This document shows positions 5,854-14,555 of a DNA stretch of 14,591 nt, piece after piece. The notes under the pieces are model-generated. The model worked only from the letters and a program-made list of their open reading frames with translations, had not been told where the DNA came from and ran no database searches. Both the position numbers and the translations under genes were made by a program. Origin of the DNA: an uncultured Bacilli bacterium (lineage in GTDB: Bacteria > Bacillota_I > Bacilli_A > RF39 > UBA660); assembly GCA_947598455.1 (NCBI GenBank), contig CANQFI010000034.1, forward strand, positions 1 through 14,591, in the 5' to 3' direction. The number at the start of each line of letters is the position of its first letter. Within the stretch, counting starts at the first letter, position 1.

Positions 5854-8800
5854 ACTTTCTGATAAATTATCTAAACACCCTAAGGCTTTTAATTTTTCCA
5901 TTGAACTTGTATTTACTTTACCTCTATCTCTTAAGTCTTCCATTGAAATAAATGGTCCACCTTCTCTAGCTTTAACAATTGCTTCAGCAACGTTATCACC
6001 AAGTCCATCTAAAGCTCTAAATGGAATTATTAAACCTTTTTGATCTTCGGTAATAACAAATTTCTTACCATCACTTTTATCAACATCAATATTTTTGAAA
6101 TAGAAACCTCTTAAACACATTTCCAAACAAATACATAAAGTTTCACGTGTATCTATTTCTTTATTACTAGCATTATTTCCTTTCGCATCTATTTCATCTA
6201 TTTTATCTCTAATCGCATCTGTCCCTTTAATCATTGATTCAATATCAAATTGATCTCTTCTTATAGAAAGATATGCACAATAATACCATAAAGGATGATG
6301 AACTTTAAACCAAGCTATTCTAAATGCTGATGTAACATAAGCTGTTGCATGAGCTTTTGGAAACATATATTTTATTTTACGACAAGATTCAATATACCAT
6401 TCTGGGATATTTGCTTCTCTCATTGCAGCAGCATGTTCAGCCCACGTAGCTGGATCTTTAGATGCTTTTCCTTTACGAACAAATTCCATTATTTTAAATG
6501 CTTTAGCAGGTTTCATTCCCCATGCTATTAAGTTAACCATAATATCATCACGACAACCAATAACATTTCTAAAAGGTACTTCAATAATTCCTTCAGCATT
6601 TGGTGTACATAAATCTCGTGCATTACCAAGCCATACATCAGTACCATGTGATAAGCCAGATATTTTAATAAGTTCAGCAAATGTTGTTGGTTTAGTTTCT
6701 TCAAGCATTCCAAGTAAGAATGATGTTCCAAATTCTGGAACTCCTAAAGTTCCAGTTGGACAATATTTACGTCCATCTTTATCCGTTAATCCTCTTAATT
6801 GATATCTATCAACTCCAAGTATTTCTGGACCAGTAAAGATTTTCATCGTATCTAAATCCCCTAAGTCAATCTTAGTTACATCTATTCCTGATATATCTTG
6901 TAACATTCTAAGAACTGTTGGATCATCGTGTCCTAGTATATCAAGTTTTAATAAATCGGCATCAATAGCATGGTAATCAAAGTGTGTTGTACGCCATGCA
7001 CTATTTGGATCATCAGCAGGATATTGAAATGGTGTAAAATCCCAAACATCTTTATAACCAGGAACAACTACAATACCTCCTGGATGTTGACCAGTGGTTC
7101 TTTTAACTCCTGTACATCCAACACTAATTCTTTCAACTTCCGGTATTCTTACAAATGACTTTATTATTCCTTTTTTCTTTAATTCATCTTTACTTGTAAT
7201 TGGCATTCCATAACTATTAGCTTCTATTTTTAAAATATTATATAAACTTTCTTCATAAAAACCTTGTACATATCCAAAAGCTGTTTTATCGGCAACAGTA
7301 CCAATTGTTCCCGCACGATAAACATTATCAGTACCAAATAATACTTTAGTATATTCGTGGGCCGAAGCTTGATTATCCCCTGAGAAGTTTAAATCAATAT
7401 CTGGAACTTTATCAGCATTAAATCCTAAGAATGTTGCAAATGGCATATCATTACCTTCATGAATCATATCTGCTCCACATTCTGGACATTTTTTAGCCGG
7501 TAAATCAAAACCTGATGGATAATCATCAACATAAGCTTTACCATTTTCATCTTTAAATTCAGAATGACAACATTTTGGACAATAATAGTGTGCTGGAAGG
7601 CCATTACATTCTGTAATTCCCATCATACTAGCTACAAATGACGAACCAACTGAACCACGAGATCCAACTAAGTAACCATCATCATTAGAATGTTTAACTA
7701 ATTTTTGCGCAATTAAATAAATAACATCGAATCCTCCACCAATAATACCACCAAGAGATGCTTTAGCCTGTTCTGTTGCTTCTTCATCACTTATTTCCGT
7801 CTCAGCTTCCCTTTTTATCTTATCACTCATTAATTTAACAACCCCGTCATATCCACTCATAATAACATTATGAACTTCTGCAGAAAAAATTTGATCTTTT
7901 TCTTCATCACTCATTTCCGGATGTTCTAAAGCAATCTTTTCTGTAACTAAGCCCATTATTTTATCTCCATAAAACTCTTGAGCAATTCTCTCTTCAATAT
8001 TTCTTGGTAATGGATCACCATACATACTATGCGCCTTTTCAAATACCATATCACGACAAGTTTCTTGAGAGTGTTCAATAATTGGTGAATAAGGTTTATC
8101 AGGATAAACAACAACTTCTATTTCCTCTAACATATCAATAATTTTATTTGGATTAGTAATAACAATTTCTTTAATAAGTTCTTCATCATTCAAAAATGCA
8201 AACTCATCTAACATTTCTCTAGTTGTTCTAAAATATTGATTGGGAATATGTCCAGGTAAAGCTATTTCTGAATCATTATAACTAGCTTTTAAAGTATACG
8301 CCTCATCACTTTCTTTAATAATACCAGCAACCATTAACTTTCTTAAAGCCGCAGAAACAGCTTTCAACTTTTCAGATTCTCCTTCTTTTCCCTTAAATGA
8401 TTCTTCTTCTGGTATTCCTTTCGAAACTGCATAAATAGTTGCAATATTAATAGCTGTTATTGGAATTTTACCAATCTTCTTCAAAATATAAATATATTTT
8501 AATACTTTCTCTTCAACTAAATTTAAAGTAACTCCTTGAGTACTACATTTTGCTAAAACATTCTTAATATTTTCATCATTAGTATTACGTTTAGCACTAC
8601 CTTGTAAATATCTAGCAAGAGGATGTCTTCCTTTACCAGGAACATTTTGATTAACAATTATTTCACGATATAAACGATCTTCCTTATTTATATTATGAAC
8701 ATCACCTGTTGCCACAATTAATTTACCTGCTTTTTTAGCACATCTAATTATTTTTTCAATACAATAATATAAATGTTCCATATTATTAATATCATGTCCT

Positions 8801-11613
8801 CTAAGTAAGTGAGAATAATTTTCTGGTGGTTGCACTTCTATATAATCATAAAATTGCATTGCTTCTATTAAATCTTCTTCACTTCTCGTTTCAGCAATAT
8901 AAAATATTTCTCCATTTAAACAAGCACTACCTACTAGTAAACCTTCTCTATTTTCTTCAATTAATTTTCGTGGAATTCTCGCATTTCTTTGTAAGAAATT
9001 AGTATTAGCATAACTAACTATTTTAAATAAGTTTTTAAGTCCAACTTTATCTTTAGCAATAAAAGTAACATGTTTCATATTATCATACATATTAGCAATA
9101 TGTTCTGTATAAGTCTTTCCTGGTATATTTTCATACATTTGCACCCAATCTTCATGACACCAAGGAAATTTAAAACGATATTCTTTATTACCATATTTTT
9201 CAAATGGATAACCTAAGTTATCATCAACTTTTTCATCTTCTTCTGGCTTAAATACATAATTTTTTATTGTTGATAATTCACCAATATGGTCTAACATTTT
9301 AGGATTATTTTTAAAAGCTGTTTCTTCTAGTAAACCTAAATTATTTAAATCACTAATCTTTTTAATTCCTTTTATTTGACTTAACATCTTATTAAAGATA
9401 TAAGCTGTATTTTCAGAGTCGACATCAGCTCCATGGTGTTGTCCAACATAGACAACAATTGTTAATACTTTTTCTCCAAAATCATCCATATATTTAATCT
9501 CAATATCATTTTCCGCAGGATGAAGTTTTACTTGTGGTTCAAAATCTATTAAATTAACTCCATCAGCTACTTCGATTTGTAAATCTATATTTTCTGTTTT
9601 AGATGCCTTATGTAAAGTCTCTAAATGGTATACATTACGATATTTTTTAACTCTTTCTTCTGTTGTTACATCAACATCATAATATTCTTGTTTTTCTACT
9701 TTCAAAACATCTTCACCATCAACTAAGATCTTTTTAAATGACTCCCCAATTTCAGAATCAATAATAGTTCCATTAACTCCTGTCTCATTTACATTTTCAT
9801 CATCTTCATCATCAGCTTCTCCTGTATCAATACCATAAAATTTACCTAAAGCTTTTAAACTATGTTTCTTCAAATCTCTATTAATTACTCTTGATAACAT
9901 TAATGTATCAATAATGGGATTTTCTAACTTACCTAAATCATATTTATAATAAGCCATATCAATCATATTTTTATCAAATCGAGCATTATGTGCTACTAAT
10001 GGTAAAGAACCTATCCATTCTTTAAATCTTTTAACTACATTTTCTTCGTTATCAGCATCTTTTACATCATCATCAGATATATCTGTTACTCGTGTTATCT
10101 GTTCATCTATATGATGTCCAGGATTAATAAGTTCATCAAAACGATCTACTACTTCACCATTATGAATCTTAACTCCACCAACTTCGATTAATGAATCTCC
10201 TAAACCTGGATTAAATCCTGTTGTTTCTGTATCGAATACGACATATGTATTTCCTTCAATATCATCATCACTAGCATTAAAACAAACATTTAAATATGAT
10301 TCACACATCTCAAGTTCCGTACCATATCCTGCTTTAAAGAATTGTAAATTTTTCTTTTCTTCTTCAGCTTGGGCAATCATTTTTTCCATTTCGGCAATTC
10401 CCTCTTCATTGCCACTATCTTTAATTTCTTCTAAACTAGCCTTTAGTTCATCAATCTTTGCTTGGGCTTTCTTTTTTAACCCTTTATTAAATGATGTAAC
10501 TTCTCCAAAAACATGTGGAAAAGACTGACAACAATCATGATCAGTAATAGCTATTCCTCTATGTCCCCACTCCATAGCTTGTTTAACAAGTTTTACTTCA
10601 TCACATACTCCATCCATCTGACTCATCATTGTATGCGCATGAAGTTCTACTCTTTTTTCAACTTCATTATCTAAACGCTTATAAGAAGGTATATTTTCTA
10701 ATTTTTCATAACTTCTAAAATTAAAAACTAAATCACTAGCAAAATTATCATATCTAACCTGTCCTTTAAAACTCCACCAAGTACCATCTTTTAATTCTTT
10801 AGACTTAGCAGTAAAATCCTCTTCATCTTTAGCAAAGCATTTAGCTAAAATACTTGATGTATTATCACTTATTTTTAAAGTTATTAAATATAAATCTCTT
10901 CCATCTTTAGTTTTTAATTGATTAAATTCAGACCCAAAGATATAAGCTTCTAAATGCACATTATTTTCTTCGCGATCTATACTATCAATTGTTACTACCC
11001 CTTCACGCGAATAATCAACTTTCTTCTTAGGAGTCCATCCACCTCTACCATTATTATTTACTGGTTCATCATAAAAATCTATTTCTATTTTACGATTACG
11101 ATCAGCTTCTATTTCATCTTGAATTTTCTTTTCATTTTCTTTATTAATTGCTGTTGTAATTTCCATTTCATAGAATCCTAAGTCAACTAACCCTTCAACT
11201 AATCCTTTAATTTCTTTTTGTAACATATCATATTCTTCACTACGACTATCAAGTTCAATAATAATAAACTCATCATCTATTGCTATATTTTTATTTTCTA
11301 AAGAAACTAAAGAAGGTCTTTTACTTATTAAATCACCAAGTAGTACTTTAAAAGCTTCTAAGATATCTTCATCTTGCATATCATCGTAAATAAAATTTAT
11401 ATGACAAGGATTTTTTCCATTAATTCCTTTTTTAGCACACTTTGTAAGTTCTAAAGTAGCAATTGGATTAATAGGTCGTTCATTTTGAATAAATACTTCA
11501 AAAGAATCTTTCTTTTTATTTAATATAACTCGTGAAATATTAGCATTACTAAAATCATTATTAACATCTTCAAATCCTATACTATCAAAAAATTTTTTCA
11601 TTTTGTCTTGCAT
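5833..11613 (-). CDS. polC: DNA polymerase III PolC, unusually large with several insertions
   Basis: Main replicative polymerase with built-in proofreading. 1926 residues against about 1440 usually. Numbers add 3 (from the GTG at 11622). Order: N-terminal domain 1-200; OB fold about 207-305; PHP first part 324-372 (ELHAHT, ITDHD); DEDDh exonuclease with VVFDTETTG (458-469), AHNARFD (544-550) and QHHGADVD (728-735); PHP second part to about 985 (VATGDVH); Zn motif CPKC...CPEC (1348-1382); palm DIDLNFSG (Asp1408, Asp1410) and LLKLDILGHD (Asp1561); helix-hairpin-helix-like tail near 1865-1885; terminal QLSLF clamp-binding motif. Extra blocks relative to remembered Bacillus PolC lie at about 373-432, 600-727, 784-848, 1005-1122, 1216-1290 and 1457-1485. 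ATG at 11613 is preferred because AGGTGA lies 5 nt upstream and contains the GTG. Second gene after dnaE; 9-nt gap. Confidence 0.97.
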   Translation of the reverse strand: MQDKMKKFFDSIGFEDVNNDFSNANISRVILNKKKDSFEVFIQNERPINPIATLELTKCAKKGINGKNPCHINFIYDDMQDEDILEAFKVLLGDLISKRPSLVSLENKNIAIDDEFIIIELDSRSEEYDMLQKEIKGLVEGLVDLGFYEMEITTAINKENEKKIQDEIEADRNRKIEIDFYDEPVNNNGRGGWTPKKKVDYSREGVVTIDSIDREENNVHLEAYIFGSEFNQLKTKDGRDLYLITLKISDNTSSILAKCFAKDEEDFTAKSKELKDGTWWSFKGQVRYDNFASDLVFNFRSYEKLENIPSYKRLDNEVEKRVELHAHTMMSQMDGVCDEVKLVKQAMEWGHRGIAITDHDCCQSFPHVFGEVTSFNKGLKKKAQAKIDELKASLEEIKDSGNEEGIAEMEKMIAQAEEEKKNLQFFKAGYGTELEMCESYLNVCFNASDDDIEGNTYVVFDTETTGFNPGLGDSLIEVGGVKIHNGEVVDRFDELINPGHHIDEQITRVTDISDDDVKDADNEENVVKRFKEWIGSLPLVAHNARFDKNMIDMAYYKYDLGKLENPIIDTLMLSRVINRDLKKHSLKALGKFYGIDTGEADDEDDENVNETGVNGTIIDSEIGESFKKILVDGEDVLKVEKQEYYDVDVTTEERVKKYRNVYHLETLHKASKTENIDLQIEVADGVNLIDFEPQVKLHPAENDIEIKYMDDFGEKVLTIVVYVGQHHGADVDSENTAYIFNKMLSQIKGIKKISDLNNLGLLEETAFKNNPKMLDHIGELSTIKNYVFKPEEDEKVDDNLGYPFEKYGNKEYRFKFPWCHEDWVQMYENIPGKTYTEHIANMYDNMKHVTFIAKDKVGLKNLFKIVSYANTNFLQRNARIPRKLIEENREGLLVGSACLNGEIFYIAETRSEEDLIEAMQFYDYIEVQPPENYSHLLRGHDINNMEHLYYCIEKIIRCAKKAGKLIVATGDVHNINKEDRLYREIIVNQNVPGKGRHPLARYLQGSAKRNTNDENIKNVLAKCSTQGVTLNLVEEKVLKYIYILKKIGKIPITAINIATIYAVSKGIPEEESFKGKEGESEKLKAVSAALRKLMVAGIIKESDEAYTLKASYNDSEIALPGHIPNQYFRTTREMLDEFAFLNDEELIKEIVITNPNKIIDMLEEIEVVVYPDKPYSPIIEHSQETCRDMVFEKAHSMYGDPLPRNIEERIAQEFYGDKIMGLVTEKIALEHPEMSDEEKDQIFSAEVHNVIMSGYDGVVKLMSDKIKREAETEISDEEATEQAKASLGGIIGGGFDVIYLIAQKLVKHSNDDGYLVGSRGSVGSSFVASMMGITECNGLPAHYYCPKCCHSEFKDENGKAYVDDYPSGFDLPAKKCPECGADMIHEGNDMPFATFLGFNADKVPDIDLNFSGDNQASAHEYTKVLFGTDNVYRAGTIGTVADKTAFGYVQGFYEESLYNILKIEANSYGMPITSKDELKKKGIIKSFVRIPEVERISVGCTGVKRTTGQHPGGIVVVPGYKDVWDFTPFQYPADDPNSAWRTTHFDYHAIDADLLKLDILGHDDPTVLRMLQDISGIDVTKIDLGDLDTMKIFTGPEILGVDRYQLRGLTDKDGRKYCPTGTLGVPEFGTSFLLGMLEETKPTTFAELIKISGLSHGTDVWLGNARDLCTPNAEGIIEVPFRNVIGCRDDIMVNLIAWGMKPAKAFKIMEFVRKGKASKDPATWAEHAAAMREANIPEWYIESCRKIKYMFPKAHATAYVTSAFRIAWFKVHHPLWYYCAYLSIRRDQFDIESMIKGTDAIRDKIDEIDAKGNNASNKEIDTRETLCICLEMCLRGFYFKNIDVDKSDGKKFVITEDQKGLIIPFRALDGLGDNVAEAIVKAREGGPFISMEDLRDRGKVNTSSMEKLKALGCLDNLSESNQLSLF

Positions 11614-11618
11614 ATACT

Positions 11619-11624
11619 TCACCT
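11619..11624 (-). promoter_or_regulatory. Ribosome binding site of polC overlapping the dnaE stop
   Basis: AGGTGA on the minus strand, 5 nt before the ATG at 11611-11613. Its first two bases belong to the dnaE TAG, indicating translational coupling, and it contains the in-frame GTG, arguing against that GTG as the start. Confidence 0.75.
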
Positions 11625-14523
11625 ACAATTTTTCTACATTAGAAATAACAATTTGATATTTATCTAATCTCCTTGTTACTTGACCTCTTATTTTTACTAA
11701 ATCATCTTTTTTTATCATTGTTAAGAATTTATTATTTTTTGGAAATATTATGAAATCAGCACTACCTGTTTCATCACTTCCTAGAATAAATCCCATATCT
11801 TCTCCATTTTTGGTTTTAATTTTTTTAACACTTCCTATTATAACAACTAAATTAACATATTTATCAAAAAATGCACGCATATCTTTAATTTTCATAATTC
11901 CATCTTGATATTTACTTGCTGGATGATTTGTAACATAAAAACCAAATGAATTTAACTCACTAGCCATTAATTCATTTTCACTATATTCTTCTGTATATTC
12001 ATAATTAGGTTTCATTACTAAAGATTCATCTAAATCACTACATAAAGCTGCATAATCTAAAGCACTATCAATACTATCATATAAAGTTTTATGATTGATA
12101 TTAAAATCTCTAAAAGTATCAGCATCTATCAAAGCTTCTATTGTTTTACAATTAACACTTTTTCCATATATACGCGCTACAAAATTAAAGAAATCTGTAA
12201 ATTTCCCATTATTAATTCTTTCTTTTATTATCTCTGTTACTGCTGAACCACCTACATTATGAATAGTATTTAAGGGTAATAATAAAGCATTATTCTTTAT
12301 CATATAATAATCCATACTAACATTAATATTAGGTTTAAAAACTAAAACATTTTTCTTTTTTGCTTCATCAATATATTCTTTAGTTTTAACATCACTACCA
12401 ATACTCATATTAAGTAAATTAGCTATAAAAAATACTGGATAATTAGCTTTTAAATAAGCCATTTGATAACCTACTATTGCATAAGCCACTGAGTGAGCTT
12501 TATTAAATCCATAATCAGCAAATTTAATTATTAAATCATATATTTCATTAGCTTTTTCTTTAGTATATCCATTGTTAACTGAACGATTAACAAATATTTC
12601 TCTTTCATGCTCCATAACACTATGTTTTTTCTTACTCATAGCTCTTCTAATATTATCAGCTTCCGCAAAACTATAATTACCCATTTTAACTAATACTTGC
12701 ATAATTTGTTCTTGATAAATCATAATTCCATAAGTTGGTGCCAAAATATCTTTTAAAGAATCATCAGGATAAACTATTTTTTCTTTACCATTTCTTCTTT
12801 TAATATAACTATCTATATTATGCATTGGTCCTGGTCTAAATAAAGCTAAAGCTGCTACTAAATCATCAAATTCTCTAACTTTTAATTTAGTTAAAAAATT
12901 CTTCATTCCTGAACTTTCAAATTGAAAAATTCCTTCAGTATCAACTATATTAAATATTTTTATAGTTTCCTTATCATCTAAAGGTATATCAACTAAATTA
13001 ATTTCTTTACCCGTCTCATTTTTAATTAACTCTAAAACATTTTGAATAATTGTTAAATTTCTTAAAGCTAAAAAGTCCATTTTTAAAAGACCTAAATCTT
13101 CTAAATATTCCATTGTAACTCCCGTAAGCAAATCTTCACCATTAAGACAAACTGGTATTACATCATCTAAACTTACTGAAGAAATAACTACTCCCGCTGC
13201 ATGTGTACTAATATGTCTTTTAAGTCCTTCTAATTTAAAACTAACTTGATAAACTTTTTTTATTTCTTGATTATTCTCTACATATTCTTTTACATATTTA
13301 TTATTTAAATTATCTTTTAAACTAGCTTTAGGATCTAATAAGTTACTTAAATGGTCAATTAAATTAGATGGTGTATTTAAACACTTACCAACATCTCTTA
13401 CTACCTGACGAGCTCCTAGTGTTCCAAAAGTCATTATATTAGCAACTTTATCATGACCATATCTATCTTTAACATAGTTAATAACTTGATCTCTTTTTGT
13501 ATATTCAAAATCAATATCAATATCAGGCATTGTTATTCTTTCTGGATTTAAAAATCTTTCAAATAACAAATCGTATTTTAAAGGATCAACATTTGTAATT
13601 CCAATTGCATAACTAACTAAAGAACCAGCTGCAGAACCTCTGCCGGGACCAACTAAAATATTATTCTTTTTGGCAAATTTAACATAATCATAAACAATTA
13701 AGAAATAATCGACAAAACCCATCTTATTAATAACATTAAGTTCCATTAATAATCGTTCACTATATTCTTTAGTAATTTTACCATCTAATCTTTTTTCTAA
13801 ACCTTTCTTACATAAAGAACAAAGATAAGCATAAGAATCTTTAATATTTAAATCATAATGTGGAATATATTTACCATCTTTAGGTATAACTAAATCTATT
13901 AATTTATTAAATTCTTCAGTTGTTTTAGCATCATCTAAACTTACTTCTTTTTCTAAATAAGCATCATTATATTTAGTTATATCTTCTTTTTCCCCTGTAT
14001 CAATTTCTCTTACTATTCCTAAATATTTAATATCTTGAAATTCAAAAGCACAAATCTCATTTACATATAAAACTTTATTATTAAGTATTAAGGCATTACT
14101 CTTTTCATAATCATTTGTATATCCAATATATAACTCTTGATATATTTTCTTTACTTCATCATATATTTCAATACTTTTATATGGTAAAACACCTATAATA
14201 TCTTTAACATAACTTTTTAAATCAACATAAGTTAAATCTCTACCTTGAATAATTGTATTAATTTTAAGTAAATTTTGATAACCAGTATAATTTTTAGCAT
14301 ATAAATATAAAGTATTATTTCCAACTTTAACATTTAAACCTATAATTGGTTTAATACCATTATTAATACATTCATTATAAAAACACATTGATCCAAATAA
14401 ATTATCATCAAGTAATCCGCAAGCCGTAATATTATGTTCTTTTAAATATTTAATTAAATCCGGTATTTTAATTAAACTCTTAAGTAATGAATAATCACTT
14501 TTTATACCTAAAGGAATAAACAT
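11623..14523 (-). CDS. dnaE: DNA polymerase III alpha subunit, DnaE type
   Basis: 966 residues; family C polymerase without an exonuclease domain. In PolC-containing bacteria DnaE extends RNA primers before hand-off to PolC. The PHP domain (1-about 200) is degenerate: MFIPLGIKSDYSLL stands where metal-binding forms have HLHVHSEYSLL, so the first ligand histidines are absent. The polymerase core has VGPGRGSAAGSLVSYA (291-306), catalytic MPDIDIDFE (Asp334, Asp336), STHAAGVVIS (439-448), LLKMDFLALRN with the third Asp483, FRPGPM (562-567), and the finger segment FNKAHSVAYAIVGYQMAYLK (673-692). A C-terminal OB fold (about 890-966) ends the protein. It is shorter than B. subtilis DnaE (about 1115). 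The ATG at 14523 has a GGTGAT site 3 nt upstream. First gene of the dnaE-polC unit, with an extended -10 promoter just upstream. Confidence 0.97.
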   Translation of the reverse strand: MFIPLGIKSDYSLLKSLIKIPDLIKYLKEHNITACGLLDDNLFGSMCFYNECINNGIKPIIGLNVKVGNNTLYLYAKNYTGYQNLLKINTIIQGRDLTYVDLKSYVKDIIGVLPYKSIEIYDEVKKIYQELYIGYTNDYEKSNALILNNKVLYVNEICAFEFQDIKYLGIVREIDTGEKEDITKYNDAYLEKEVSLDDAKTTEEFNKLIDLVIPKDGKYIPHYDLNIKDSYAYLCSLCKKGLEKRLDGKITKEYSERLLMELNVINKMGFVDYFLIVYDYVKFAKKNNILVGPGRGSAAGSLVSYAIGITNVDPLKYDLLFERFLNPERITMPDIDIDFEYTKRDQVINYVKDRYGHDKVANIMTFGTLGARQVVRDVGKCLNTPSNLIDHLSNLLDPKASLKDNLNNKYVKEYVENNQEIKKVYQVSFKLEGLKRHISTHAAGVVISSVSLDDVIPVCLNGEDLLTGVTMEYLEDLGLLKMDFLALRNLTIIQNVLELIKNETGKEINLVDIPLDDKETIKIFNIVDTEGIFQFESSGMKNFLTKLKVREFDDLVAALALFRPGPMHNIDSYIKRRNGKEKIVYPDDSLKDILAPTYGIMIYQEQIMQVLVKMGNYSFAEADNIRRAMSKKKHSVMEHEREIFVNRSVNNGYTKEKANEIYDLIIKFADYGFNKAHSVAYAIVGYQMAYLKANYPVFFIANLLNMSIGSDVKTKEYIDEAKKKNVLVFKPNINVSMDYYMIKNNALLLPLNTIHNVGGSAVTEIIKERINNGKFTDFFNFVARIYGKSVNCKTIEALIDADTFRDFNINHKTLYDSIDSALDYAALCSDLDESLVMKPNYEYTEEYSENELMASELNSFGFYVTNHPASKYQDGIMKIKDMRAFFDKYVNLVVIIGSVKKIKTKNGEDMGFILGSDETGSADFIIFPKNNKFLTMIKKDDLVKIRGQVTRRLDKYQIVISNVEKL

Positions 14524-14546
14524 AATATCACCAACTTCCCATATCT

Positions 14547-14555
14547 ATTATAACA
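14547..14555 (-). promoter_or_regulatory. Extended -10 promoter for the dnaE-polC unit
   Basis: TGTTATAAT on the minus strand (TATAAT at 14547-14552), identical to the extended -10 at 4735-4743. No good -35 at 16-18 bp. The leader before the GGTGAT ribosome site (14527-14532) would be only about 8-10 bases. Confidence 0.65.

Noticed and set aside
6349..7158. Short open frames at 6349-6531, 6528-6731 and 6970-7158
   Set aside because: All fall within the conserved polymerase domain of polC in other frames and show no independent motif.
7753..9825. Possible inteins as the cause of the extra length in PolC
   Set aside because: The insert edges lack the Cys/Ser start and HN-Cys/Ser end expected of inteins, no endonuclease motif is visible, and the inserts lie outside the most conserved active-site motifs.
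10954..11181. Plus-strand open frame of 75 codons
   Set aside because: Antisense to the N-terminal part of polC; Phe/Ile-rich translation with no supporting signals.
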